Source: Clostridia bacterium (lineage in GTDB: Bacteria; Bacillota; Clostridia; Oscillospirales; Ruminococcaceae). Taken from it: a DNA stretch of 39,428 nt. Below the pieces are notes generated by a model. That model made no database searches. It had not been told where the DNA came from and saw only the letters and a list, made by a program, of their open reading frames with translations. The stretch's first letter is position 1. Each line of letters begins with the position of its first letter. The stretch covers positions 1-39,428 of the forward strand of contig RZZW01000030.1 in assembly GCA_009929695.1 (NCBI GenBank), given 5' to 3'. Positions 31,508 to 39,428 of this stretch are shown here, in pieces. A program made the position numbers and the translations under genes.

Positions 31508-33595
31508 TTATTCCGCAGGTTCAAAATCTACATTGCCTTTATTTACGTCAACGGCTGTCAGCTTGACCCTTATCGTGCCGCCAAGCCGCCAGCTTTTGCC
31601 TGTGAGAGTGTCTTTAAGACATACGCCCTCCGTGAGCGTGAGCGGCTTTTCAGACAGCGACGACGAGCGGATAAGCCCCTCGACGGTGTTTGCGAGCTCG
31701 ACATATATGCCAAACGAGGTGACGGACGATATAACGCCCTCGAACTCGTCGCCGATATACTGCTGCATAAATTCCGCCTTGTAGCAGTCGTCGATATCGC
31801 GCTCCGCCTTCATTGCGGCGACCTCGCGGTCTGACGACTGGGTGCACGCTTCGCCTGCAAATTCGGCGTATTTTGCGCTTATATCATCTGGTGAAATGCC
31901 CGCTGTTACATCTGAAAGTATGCGGTGAATTGCAAGGTCGGGGTAGCGGCGTATGGGCGAGGTGAAGTGCGCGTAGTCGAGCAGCGCAAGGCCGAAATGT
32001 CCCTTTGGCTGTGGCTCGTATTTTGCTTTTGCCATGCTGCGCAGGATATTTGTGTGCACAAAGCGCTCTATCGGCGTGCCGCGCGTGACTTCAAGTAATG
32101 CCGAAAGCTCGAGCACGCTCGGCTGTTCTTTTTCAAAATGATAGTCAACGCCCGCCGCTGTGAGCGCGGATTTAAGATTTGCTATGCGCTCGGGGTCGGG
32201 GTTTTCATGCACGCGGTAGACAAACGGAATTTTTAGCTTGGACGCATAATTTGCGGCGCAGGAGTTTGCAAGCAGCATAAATTCTTCAATCATCTGCTCG
32301 CTTTCGCCGCGCTCGCGCTTTATTACGCCGACGCACTTGCCGTTTTCGTCTATGACAAGCTTCGCCTCGTTGCTCTCGATATCCATGCTGCCGCGCTTTG
32401 AGCGAAGCAACGCAAGCTTTTCGTAAAGCTCGTGCATTACGGGCAGTGAGGCGGCGACCTCGGCGTATTTTGCCGTTATTTCGCCGCTTGCTGTGCCGTC
32501 AAAAATGGAATTTATCTCTGTATAAACACCCTTTACACGCGAGCGAATGACTGTTTTTTTGAACTCGTAGCCTGTTATTTCGCCCTTGTCGTCGATATCC
32601 ATAAGGCATGAAAACGCGAAGCGGTCCTCATTTTCATTAAGGCTGCAAATTCCGTTTGAGAGCTGACGCGGCAGCATGGGCACTACGCTGTCGGCGTAAT
32701 ATACCGATGTTGCGCGCGAAAACGCTTCTTTGTCAAGCGCTGAGTTTGGCTTTACATAATTGCTGACATCGGCAATGTGCACGCCGAGCGTGTAGCCGTT
32801 TTTATTTTTGGAAATACTTATCGCGTCGTCGATATCCTTTGTTGACGCGGAGTCGATTGTGAAAATTGCGTCGGCGCGCAAATCGGTGCGCTCTGCGCCG
32901 AAGCTGCCTATTTTTGCATCCTCTAGCTTTTTTGCCTCTGCTTTTACAGACGGCGGAAAGCTGCGGTTTATTCCTGCGCCGTAAAGTATGGCTTTGGCGC
33001 ACTGCGCGGCTTCGTCTGACGAACCAAAGCGCATGGCTATGCCGACGCGGTGCTCGTCGTGAGAATTGCCGCGCTCTAATATTTCCGCGGCGGCTTTTTC
33101 GCCTTTTTTTGCGCCGCCGTCGGCGCTTTTTTTGATTTGCAGCGGTGTCTGCGCGCAGTTATCCGGCACAAGGCACATGCGTCCGTTTATGATATCAACA
33201 GTGCCGACAAAACGGTTATTTTCGTTTACAATAGCGACGACCTCGCCCTCGACAGAGCCTGCGACGCGCGGGTGCTCTGATATAGCCACCATGACGGTGT
33301 CGCCCGGCATTGCGCCAAGTAGCAAACTGCCAGGAATAAACACATCAAGCGAGCCGTCCTCGGGCTTTGCGAAGCCGAACGAGCGGCCTAATTTAACAAG
33401 CGTGCACTGAATTGCGTGCTCTTGCTTGGCGCTCGCGACGGTGTAAATGCCCTGACGGCATGAAATAAGTCTGTCGTGAAACAGCTCGTCCACCGCTTTG
33501 GCGACCTTTTTGTCGTTGCCTAGCTTAGCTTTAAGCTCTTTTAAGCGGCGCGGTTTTTTTTCGATTTCTTTTAATACTTTTGCTTTAATACTCAT
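31508..33595 (-). CDS. rnr: Ribonuclease R (3'-5' exoribonuclease)
   Basis: About 695 residues, full length for RNase R, which degrades structured RNA processively and helps in rRNA quality control and trans-translation. The N-terminal winged helix (about 1-60) is followed by cold-shock domains (GRSFGFAKPEDGSLDVFIPG), the RNB catalytic domain (FTIDSASTKDIDDAISISKN with the Asp cluster; GVHIADVSNYV; FALLDYAHFTSPIRRYPDL-type motif) and an S1 domain (FEGVISSVTSFGIYVELANTVEGLI). I start at the ATG at 33595; an upstream in-frame TTG is less likely. It follows secG, the common Gram-positive order, but no smpB or tmRNA gene follows here. Confidence 0.95.
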   Translation of the reverse strand: MSIKAKVLKEIEKKPRRLKELKAKLGNDKKVAKAVDELFHDRLISCRQGIYTVASAKQEHAIQCTLVKLGRSFGFAKPEDGSLDVFIPGSLLLGAMPGDTVMVAISEHPRVAGSVEGEVVAIVNENNRFVGTVDIINGRMCLVPDNCAQTPLQIKKSADGGAKKGEKAAAEILERGNSHDEHRVGIAMRFGSSDEAAQCAKAILYGAGINRSFPPSVKAEAKKLEDAKIGSFGAERTDLRADAIFTIDSASTKDIDDAISISKNKNGYTLGVHIADVSNYVKPNSALDKEAFSRATSVYYADSVVPMLPRQLSNGICSLNENEDRFAFSCLMDIDDKGEITGYEFKKTVIRSRVKGVYTEINSIFDGTASGEITAKYAEVAASLPVMHELYEKLALLRSKRGSMDIESNEAKLVIDENGKCVGVIKRERGESEQMIEEFMLLANSCAANYASKLKIPFVYRVHENPDPERIANLKSALTAAGVDYHFEKEQPSVLELSALLEVTRGTPIERFVHTNILRSMAKAKYEPQPKGHFGLALLDYAHFTSPIRRYPDLAIHRILSDVTAGISPDDISAKYAEFAGEACTQSSDREVAAMKAERDIDDCYKAEFMQQYIGDEFEGVISSVTSFGIYVELANTVEGLIRSSSLSEKPLTLTEGVCLKDTLTGKSWRLGGTIRVKLTAVDVNKGNVDFEPAE

Positions 33596-33625
33596 ATTCT
33601 CTACTCTTTCCAAACTTAAAAATAT

Positions 33626-33659
33626 ATAAAAAGCCCGCCTTAGTGTAAGTAAGGCGGGC
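33626..33659 (-). terminator. Terminator between secG and rnr
   Basis: GCCCGCCTTA (33633-33642) pairs perfectly with TAAGGCGGGC (33650-33659). Read on the minus strand it is followed by a T-rich tail (complement of 33626-33632). It lies 8 bases past the secG stop, so rnr probably depends on readthrough or its own promoter. Confidence 0.8.
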
Positions 33660-33667
33660 GGACTGAA

Positions 33668-33919
33668 TTACTTATTTGCGTAAACGCTGAACACGTTGAC
33701 AAGAACTGACACAACGAAGAACACAATAGCGGCATATTTTGTATATTTTGCCAGCATTGTATCGACAGAACGTGTTCTGCCGTCGTTCTGCATCATTTCA
33801 CCGCCTGCGATGGCGCCTGAAAGACCGTTGCCCTTGGAGTCCTGAAAAAGTACCATTACTACAATGGCAATGCTGCAAAGTATAAGCAGCACACCGCTTA
33901 TTATCTCTAAAATACCCAT
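33668..33919 (-). CDS. secG: Preprotein translocase subunit SecG
   Basis: The 83-residue protein has two transmembrane helices (about 4-26 and 59-79) joined by the conserved loop VLFQDSKGNGLSGAIAGG, which defines SecG. It is the small accessory subunit of the SecYEG channel and assists SecA-driven export. AATTTATGGAGG gives a good ribosome binding site before the ATG at 33919. It lies upstream of rnr as in many Firmicutes. Confidence 0.95.
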   Translation of the reverse strand: MGILEIISGVLLILCSIAIVVMVLFQDSKGNGLSGAIAGGEMMQNDGRTRSVDTMLAKYTKYAAIVFFVVSVLVNVFSVYANK

Positions 33920-34020
33920 ATATATTAAACCTCCATAAATTCAGCAATTATAAGTTTATCACAAAACGCATTATAATGCAAGTGTAATTTGATGATGATG
34001 GCAAATTTTGCATGAAATCT

Positions 34021-34223
34021 CCCCTCATCGGTCACGCTGCGGCGCGCGGTGCTTGTCGGGCTTACGCCCGCCATTTCGCCTAAAGGCGAAACCTCACTTC
34101 ACCTTAAATATGCCACTGGCATATTTATTTGCTTCGCAAACCGGTGACCTTCCCCCGAGGGAGAAGGCTTTAAAGGCTTCCCCTTGAGGGGAAGCTGTCG
34201 CCCGCAGGCGACTGATGAGGTGT
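34021..34223 (-). repeat. Palindromic repeat family C, copy 2 (long form)
   Basis: Inverted relative to the copy at 26781-26892: it starts CCCCTCATC and ends CGACTGATGAGGTGTA, with CCTTCCCCCGAGGGAGAAGG and GCTTCCCCTTGAGGGGAAGC in the right half. The left half carries an extra about 90 bases with GCGCGCGG, CGGGCTTACGCCCG and TTTCGCCTAAAGGCGAAA hairpins. It fills most of the gap at 33920-34226 and stops 3 bases short of the topoisomerase A-subunit stop codon. The remaining 100 bases (33920-34020) hold only the secG leader. Confidence 0.85.
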
Positions 34224-34226
34224 AGC

Positions 34227-36479
34227 CTACATCGTAAGCTGTATTTGCTCGGCTAAATCTTCGGCTCGCAGCAGTGCACCGGCGGCTGGCAGAGTGCGCA
34301 CGCGGTAGCGGTGGGGGTTTGCAAGCTCCATTGTATCGGCGTGGCGTATGCGGGTTATCGACTGGTTTTTCTTTAGCGTTATAAGGTTTACGCCCGCTGT
34401 GTTTTTAGTCGTTTTGGCGGCTATCTGCGCTGTGCCTACGAGCAGCATTCTGCCTGCCGATGTCTCAATCGCAAGCTCTGTTTCGTCATGAAGATATTCT
34501 GCGTAGACAAGCGGAGATTTATCCGAGAATGCGTTTATGAGCTTTTTGCGGTTTTGCTTTGTCTGATAGCTCTCCATTGTGACCTTGCCGCATTTGCCGT
34601 TTTCAAAAACGAACAGCATATGCCCTTTATAGTCCTCTGTGAGCGCCATGCAGACGGAGACTTCGCCGTCCTCCATGCCAAGCTTCGCGGGCAAAAAATC
34701 GCCCATTACGCTCGCCTTTGTGTCGGCAAAATCGTTTGCGCGGCTCTTATAGACCTGGCATTTATTTGTGAAGAATAAAAGCTCTGACGAGTTTTTGCAC
34801 TCAATTTGGGTGATTATTTCGTCGCCCTCTTTTAGCTTTTGCTCGCCGGACATTCTGAGGCTCTGCGGCGTTATCTTCTTGAAATAGCCCTCGCGCGTGT
34901 AGAATATCGTGACGGGATAATCGGGGATTGCCTCATCGACATCGTCGTCCTCGCTCTGCGGAATTTCGTAAATTATCTCGCTGTGGCGCGGCTCGCCGTA
35001 CTTTTTGGAGACAGCGGCAAGCTCGTCCATGACTATCTTTTTGATTTTTGCAGGGCTTTCAAGTATATCACGCAGCGTGGCGATGTCTTTCGCGAGCGCT
35101 TCGATTTCCTGTATGCGCTTTAAGATATATTCGCGGTTTAAATGGCGCAGCTTTATTTCCGCCACATAGTCGGCTTGAATTTTGTCGATGCCAAAGCCCA
35201 TCATGAGGTTTGGCACAACGTCGGCCTCCTCCTGCGTCTCGCGCACGATTTTGACGGCCTTGTCGATATCGAGCAAAATTGCTTCAAGACCTTTTAAGAG
35301 GTGCATGCGCTTTTCTTTGCCCTCTAAATCGTAAGATGTTCGGCGGCGCACACAATCTGTGCGGAAAATTATCCACTCGTTCAAAATCTCACGCACACCC
35401 ATGACGCGCGGCATTCCGTGCACAAGAATGTTGAAGTTGCACGAGAACGAATCTTCAAGCGGTGTCATGCGGAAAAGCTTTTGCATGACCTTGTCGGGGT
35501 CTTGGCCGCGCTTTAAGTCGATTGTCAGCTTTAGGCCATTCAAATCCGTCTCGTCGCGCATGTCGTTTATCTCGCGGATTTTGCCGTTTTTCACATTCTC
35601 GGCTATCTTGTCCATGATGGCTTCGATAGTCGTCGTTGGCGGTATCTGCGTGATTTCTATCATGTTGCCGTTTGGCTCGTGATTATATTTTGCGCGCACG
35701 CGAATGCTGCCGCGGCCTGTTTCGTAGACCTTTTGCAAGTCCTGCTCGTCGTATAAAATATATCCGCCGCCCACAAAATCGGGCGCGAGAAGCGTTGACG
35801 CAAGCTCGTGCTGCGGGTTTTTCATAAGGGCGATTGTCGTTTCGCAAAGCTCGGATAAATTAAACGAGCAAATGCTCGACGCCATGCCGACGGCTATGCC
35901 GAGGGTGTTATTTGCAAGTATCGTCGGAAAGCTGACGGGCAAAAGCGTTGGCTCTTTTGTCGTCGCGTCGTAGTTATCGACAAAATCTACTGTGTTTTTT
36001 TCGATATCCGCGAAAAGCTCTGTGCATATGTCCTCTAGCTTTGCCTCTGTGTAACGAGAGGCTGCGTATGCCATGTCACGGCTGTAGCTTTTGCCGAAGT
36101 TGCCCTTGCCTGATACAAAAGGCACGAGCAGGCTTTCGTTGCCGCGTGCAAGGCGCACCATTGTGTCGTAAATAGCTTGGTCACCATGCGGGTTTAGGTG
36201 CATGGTGTTGCCGACGATATTTGCCGACTTTGTGCGTATGCCCTTTAGCAAATTCATGATGTACATAGTGTACAACACCTTGCGGTGGGCGGGCTTAAAG
36301 CCGTCGATTTCGGGCAGGGCGCGCGAGACTATGACGCTCATTGCGTAGGGCATATAGTTTGTTTCGAGCGTGTCTGTAATGTTATTTTCAATTACGCTGC
36401 CCGCGTCTAAAATCTTGACGCTGTCGCCAAGCTGCGGGCGCTGCATTGTAGATGTTCTTTTTTGCTGTTTTTTCGCCAT
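34227..36479 (-). CDS. Type II topoisomerase A subunit (ParC/GyrA-like, divergent)
   Basis: A 750-residue DNA breakage subunit. Early residues ETNYMPYAMSVIVSRALPEIDGFKPAHRKVLYTMY are normal for GyrA/ParC. The catalytic tyrosine is in AYAASRYTEAKL (usually AAMRYTEARL). The helix-4 region reads MHLNPHGDQAIYDTMVRLA (usually YHPHGDSAVYD), so the Ser that commonly mutates to quinolone resistance is Gln. The connecting loop VSGKGNFGKSYSRD is also unusual. A C-terminal beta-pinwheel is present (from about 500), but I see no canonical GyrA box, favouring a decatenating, topoisomerase IV-like role. GAGGA precedes the ATG, 22 bases after the B-subunit gene, so the two are co-transcribed. Confidence 0.88.
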   Translation of the reverse strand: MAKKQQKRTSTMQRPQLGDSVKILDAGSVIENNITDTLETNYMPYAMSVIVSRALPEIDGFKPAHRKVLYTMYIMNLLKGIRTKSANIVGNTMHLNPHGDQAIYDTMVRLARGNESLLVPFVSGKGNFGKSYSRDMAYAASRYTEAKLEDICTELFADIEKNTVDFVDNYDATTKEPTLLPVSFPTILANNTLGIAVGMASSICSFNLSELCETTIALMKNPQHELASTLLAPDFVGGGYILYDEQDLQKVYETGRGSIRVRAKYNHEPNGNMIEITQIPPTTTIEAIMDKIAENVKNGKIREINDMRDETDLNGLKLTIDLKRGQDPDKVMQKLFRMTPLEDSFSCNFNILVHGMPRVMGVREILNEWIIFRTDCVRRRTSYDLEGKEKRMHLLKGLEAILLDIDKAVKIVRETQEEADVVPNLMMGFGIDKIQADYVAEIKLRHLNREYILKRIQEIEALAKDIATLRDILESPAKIKKIVMDELAAVSKKYGEPRHSEIIYEIPQSEDDDVDEAIPDYPVTIFYTREGYFKKITPQSLRMSGEQKLKEGDEIITQIECKNSSELLFFTNKCQVYKSRANDFADTKASVMGDFLPAKLGMEDGEVSVCMALTEDYKGHMLFVFENGKCGKVTMESYQTKQNRKKLINAFSDKSPLVYAEYLHDETELAIETSAGRMLLVGTAQIAAKTTKNTAGVNLITLKKNQSITRIRHADTMELANPHRYRVRTLPAAGALLRAEDLAEQIQLTM

Positions 36480-36501
36480 TTTTTCCTCACATCAACTTTT
36501 A

Positions 36502-38481
36502 TTATGATACGTCGAGCTCATCAAGATATTCAACGCCGTGCAGGGCAATGTGGTCTTTGCGGCCTTGAAGGTTGTCGCCGAGCAGCAAATCAAACACATC
36601 GGAGGTTTGCTGTGCGTCTGACGGCATGACCTTTATAAGGCGGCGGCTCTCGGGGTTCATTGTCGTGAGCCACATCATTTCGGGGTCGTTTTCGCCAAGG
36701 CCCTTTGAGCGCTGAATTGTGTATTTATCGCTGCCGATAATTTTCATAAACTCGGCTTTTTCCTGCTCTGTATACGCAAAATACGTCTTGCCCTTGCTCT
36801 CGATTTCGTACAGCGGGCTTTCCGCGATATACACGTAGCCGTCTGTGATGAGCGTGGGCACTAAGCGGTAAATCATTGTGAGAATGAGCGTGCGTATCTG
36901 ATAGCCGTCGACGTCCGCGTCGGTGCAAATGACGATTTTGTTCCAGCGGAGGTTATCTATGCTGAAGCTCGATAAATCTTTTTTGTTGCTTTTGCCTGTC
37001 AGCTCAACGCCACAGCCGAGGACTTTTATAAGGTCGGTTATGATATCGCTTTTGAAAATGCGGTCATAGTCGGCTTTAAGGCAGTTCAATATCTTGCCGC
37101 GGACTGGCATAATTGCCTGATATTCGCTGTCACGGCTTGTTTTTACAGCGCCGAGAGCCGAGTCGCCCTCCACTATATAAAGCTCGCGCTTTGACAAATC
37201 TTTGCTGCGGCAGTCAACGAATTTCTGCACGCGGTTTGCTATATCAAGCTGCGCTGTCAGCGTCTTTTTTGCGCCTTGACGCACCTTGTCGGCGTGCTCG
37301 CGGCTTTGCTTATTGACAAGCACCTGCACGGCGATTTTATTTGCTTCGTCGGGCTTTTCGAGGAAATAAACCTCTAAATTATGCTTCAAAAACTCTGTCA
37401 TTGCCTGCGCAATAAACTTGTTGTTGATTGATTTTTTAGTTTGGTTTTCATAGCTTGTCTGCGTTGAAAAGCTGCTTGAGACAAAAATTAAACAGTCCTG
37501 CACATCGACAAAGGTGATTTTGCTCTCGCCTTTTTTGTACATATTTTTATTTTTAAGATATGCGTCTATTTGGTTTACAAAGGCTGTTCGCACGGCTCTG
37601 TCAGGGCTGCCGCCGTGCTCTAGCCATGAAGAGTTATGGTAATATTCGATTAACTGCGTCTTGTTTGAAAAGCAGAACGCGGCGTTCATTTTCACCTTGT
37701 AATCGGGTCTGTCCTCTCTGTCTCTGCCCTCGGCTGACGACTGGCAAAAGCGCACAGGCGTAAGGCCTTGCAGCTCGGCTATCTCCTCGACATAGTCCTC
37801 TATGCCGTTTTTATAGCAAAACTCCGTCACCTGTTTTTCTTCGCCCGCCTCGTCTGTAAAGACAAAGGTTATGCCTGCGTTTACGACGGCCTGACGCTTT
37901 ATGACGTCCATATAATATTCGCTTGGAACGTTTATATCCGTGAACACCTCGGTGTCGGGCTTCCAGCGGATTGTCGATCCTGTTTGGCGGCGTGTTGTCG
38001 GCTCTTTTTTAAGCCCGCCGACGTTTTCGCCCTTTTTAAAGTCGAGGTGATAATGAAAGCCGTCGCGGTAGATATCGGCGAGCATCCATTCGGACGCATA
38101 CTGTGTGGCGCAAAGGCCGAGGCCGTTTAAGCCGAGCGAATACTCGTAGTTGTCAGCGCCCGCCGTGTATTTGCCGCCCGCGTACATCTCGCAGAAAAGC
38201 AGTTCCCAGTTAAAGCGCTCCTCGTTTTTATTGTAATCGACAGGCATACCGCGACCGCAGTCTGTCACCTCGACGGAGTTGTCTTTAAAGCGTGTGATGT
38301 GTATGACACTGCCGTGACCCTCACGCGCTTCGTCGATGGAGTTTGAGAGTATTTCAAATATAGAGTGAGCACAGCCATCGACGCCGTCTGAACCAAATAT
38401 GACGGCAGGGCGCTTGCGCACGCGGTCTGCGCCCTTTAGACTTGTTATGCTCTCGTTAGTGTAAGCCTGCTTTTTCGGCAT
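36502..38481 (-). CDS. Type II topoisomerase B subunit (ParE/GyrB-like, divergent)
   Basis: A 659-residue ATPase subunit. The GHKL domain shows RKRPAVIFGSDGVDG, EILSNSIDEAREGHG (ATP/Mg site), DCGRGMPVD and GLNGLGLCATQYAS (usually GLHGVGxSVVNALS). The transducer region contains the active Lys motif region NKQSREHADKVRQGAK. The TOPRIM domain has ELYIVEGDSALGAVK (usually EGDSAGGSAK), PVRGKILNCLKA and CTDADVDGYQIRTL (usually DADVDGSHIRTL), and the end is RSKGLGENDPEMMWLTTMNPESRRL. It is complete but deviates at several otherwise near-invariant spots, so this is a separate clostridial lineage and not standard gyrase. AGGAG precedes the ATG; the upstream gene ends 32 bases away. Confidence 0.9.
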   Translation of the reverse strand: MPKKQAYTNESITSLKGADRVRKRPAVIFGSDGVDGCAHSIFEILSNSIDEAREGHGSVIHITRFKDNSVEVTDCGRGMPVDYNKNEERFNWELLFCEMYAGGKYTAGADNYEYSLGLNGLGLCATQYASEWMLADIYRDGFHYHLDFKKGENVGGLKKEPTTRRQTGSTIRWKPDTEVFTDINVPSEYYMDVIKRQAVVNAGITFVFTDEAGEEKQVTEFCYKNGIEDYVEEIAELQGLTPVRFCQSSAEGRDREDRPDYKVKMNAAFCFSNKTQLIEYYHNSSWLEHGGSPDRAVRTAFVNQIDAYLKNKNMYKKGESKITFVDVQDCLIFVSSSFSTQTSYENQTKKSINNKFIAQAMTEFLKHNLEVYFLEKPDEANKIAVQVLVNKQSREHADKVRQGAKKTLTAQLDIANRVQKFVDCRSKDLSKRELYIVEGDSALGAVKTSRDSEYQAIMPVRGKILNCLKADYDRIFKSDIITDLIKVLGCGVELTGKSNKKDLSSFSIDNLRWNKIVICTDADVDGYQIRTLILTMIYRLVPTLITDGYVYIAESPLYEIESKGKTYFAYTEQEKAEFMKIIGSDKYTIQRSKGLGENDPEMMWLTTMNPESRRLIKVMPSDAQQTSDVFDLLLGDNLQGRKDHIALHGVEYLDELDVS

Positions 38482-38513
38482 TCGTTATTTCTCCTGTTGG
38501 TGTTTTATTGTTA

Positions 38514-39218
38514 TTATGTGCGGTTTTGAGGTGGCATTTGGCTTGTGTTGCGCGCTTTGTTTTCAAACTGCGCGTTGTCAACGACGGGCAAAACGCCGCC
38601 CGCTTGTGTTCTTGGCTGACGGCTTTGCTCTACAGCGGCGCGCACGGAGGCAAACAGCACCTTTTTCTCTGTGCCGCATTCCGTACACACCTGTGCGCCG
38701 CGGCCTACATTATAATTAAATCCGCCGCAGGTGCACACCCAGCCGTCAGGCGCGTTAAAGGGTATGTACACCGCGCAATTTTTCTGTAAAGCCATGTTGA
38801 CGCGCTTTGAAATGTCGACGGGCAGCTTTTGAAGCTTTTGCAGCGTCACTGCCTGACACTGTGCCAGCGAATGCCTCTGCGAGCCGTATTCAACAGAGAC
38901 AAGGCTCACTTCTATCCCGCCGAGCGGCTCGTCGGTGACAAATACGCCGTCGTCGCTGCCAAACATTTCGTCGGGCGCAACGTCGAGATTTTCATATGTG
39001 AAATTGTCCTCCATTATAACGCCGCCGTTTCTGTCCTTGCAGACAAAATGTGCGGTGAAGGCAGTCAGCGGACGCGAATTTATGTTTTTGAACGTCAAGG
39101 TGACGACGATATTTCCTGTGTCGTCAATGCGCAAAAGCTCTACCTGGACAAACTGAACAGGACTTCCCTTTGTGTAATAACGTGCTCGCGACAGCGCAAT
39201 AGGAGTGAATTGGCTCAT
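38514..39218 (-). CDS. Hypothetical protein with zinc-ribbon-like motif
   Basis: I do not recognise this 234-residue protein. The first about 130 residues look like a beta-sandwich of the FxxL-type bacterial hypothetical (IDDTGNIVVTLTFKNINSRPL, FTAHFVCKDRNGGVI, GGIEVSLVSVEYG). A short helical linker follows, then VCTCGGFNYNVGRGAQVCTECG (two Cys pairs, zinc ribbon) near residues 168-190, and a disordered Gln/Arg/Pro-rich tail. There is no signal peptide or membrane helix, so it should be cytoplasmic. AAAGGTGG precedes the ATG at 39218. It is the first gene of the unit containing the topoisomerase pair. Confidence 0.75.
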   Translation of the reverse strand: MSQFTPIALSRARYYTKGSPVQFVQVELLRIDDTGNIVVTLTFKNINSRPLTAFTAHFVCKDRNGGVIMEDNFTYENLDVAPDEMFGSDDGVFVTDEPLGGIEVSLVSVEYGSQRHSLAQCQAVTLQKLQKLPVDISKRVNMALQKNCAVYIPFNAPDGWVCTCGGFNYNVGRGAQVCTECGTEKKVLFASVRAAVEQSRQPRTQAGGVLPVVDNAQFENKARNTSQMPPQNRT

Positions 39219-39428
39219 AACAGCTTACCACCTTTATTTATAAAAATGACTATTGTTTACATGGATAATTTATTTTAGCACACTTTTTGTCATCAAGCAA
39301 CCTATACCGCGCGTTTTCGCGATAATTTTGTGTAGGTTTACCATAGATGTGTTACAGATAAGCAAAAAAAGAATAGCGAATAGGACGAACCTGCTGTACA
39401 GTTAAGTTGCGAGACTAAACAGCAAAGG
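39219..39428. other. Right-end non-coding stretch
   Basis: No coding sequence is evident in these 210 bases. On the minus strand TTGATG at about 39289-39294 and an AT-rich ATAAAT 17 bases downstream could be the promoter of the zinc-ribbon/topoisomerase unit, but the match is weak. AACCTA (39299) and TAGGTT (39333) form a loose hairpin around CGCGTTTTCGCG. Confidence 0.4.

Noticed and set aside
31065..31784. Plus-strand reading frame of 239 codons
   Set aside because: It runs antisense across three well-supported genes (GNAT, small membrane protein, rnr).
29926..33919. smpB and tmRNA expected near secG-rnr
   Set aside because: Every gap after rnr is under 50 bases and the following genes are a small membrane protein, a GNAT enzyme and an EamA transporter; neither is present.

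Overview
The window looks like chromosome of a spore-forming member of the Clostridia, probably a gut Oscillospirales/Ruminococcaceae-type bacterium. This placement is inferred. It rests on a SCIFF peptide with its radical SAM maturase (a Clostridia hallmark), an uninterrupted sigma-K gene, a clostridial-style type II topoisomerase pair, NADP-type glutamate dehydrogenase next to rnpB, and strong AGGAGG ribosome binding sites. Most genes lie on the minus strand.

Left edge (1-2.7 kb): a DUF975 membrane protein, then a decayed stretch where a truncated amino-acid ABC permease runs directly into the back half of a metallophosphoesterase, then a Phd/RelE-type toxin-antitoxin pair. 2.7-6.9 kb (minus): one promoter drives the SCIFF precursor scfA, an intercistronic terminator, the maturase scfB, an overlapping PLP-dependent Orn/Lys/Arg-decarboxylase-like gene, and a membrane-anchored HEAT-repeat protein. 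7-7.7 kb (plus): sigK. 7.8-12.1 kb (minus): a DUF937 protein, a zinc-motif membrane protein broken by a frameshift, and two GT-C type glycosyltransferases, one cut by an in-frame stop codon.

12.2-24 kb is mostly housekeeping and envelope work. It holds a heterodimeric ABC exporter with one degenerate ATP site, in an apparent operon with rlmH and a WalJ/YycJ-like metallo-beta-lactamase-fold protein. It continues with murA, a G5/M23 peptidase, an RluA-type pseudouridine synthase, gdhA divergent from the RNase P RNA gene, and an Amidase_3 cell-wall hydrolase. 24.1-29.8 kb is accessory metabolism: a TetR regulator with an oleate hydratase, and a GPH-type sugar symporter divergent from an AraC regulator. 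29.9-33.9 kb (minus): secG, rnr, a tiny membrane protein resembling part of BofA, a GNAT acetyltransferase and an EamA transporter. 34.2-39.2 kb (minus): a zinc-ribbon protein, then a divergent ParE/GyrB-like and ParC/GyrA-like pair whose A subunit carries Gln at the usual quinolone-determining Ser position.

Three families of palindromic intergenic repeats each occur twice, in gaps after genes. One copy supplies the last codons and stop codon of the AraC regulator. The strongest leads are the SCIFF operon (its peptide has Gly where the known Thr cross-link acceptor is expected, and it is linked to a decarboxylase and a HEAT protein), the recurring repeats, and the cluster of broken envelope genes. 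No CRISPR array, prophage, transposase gene, tRNA or rRNA was seen.
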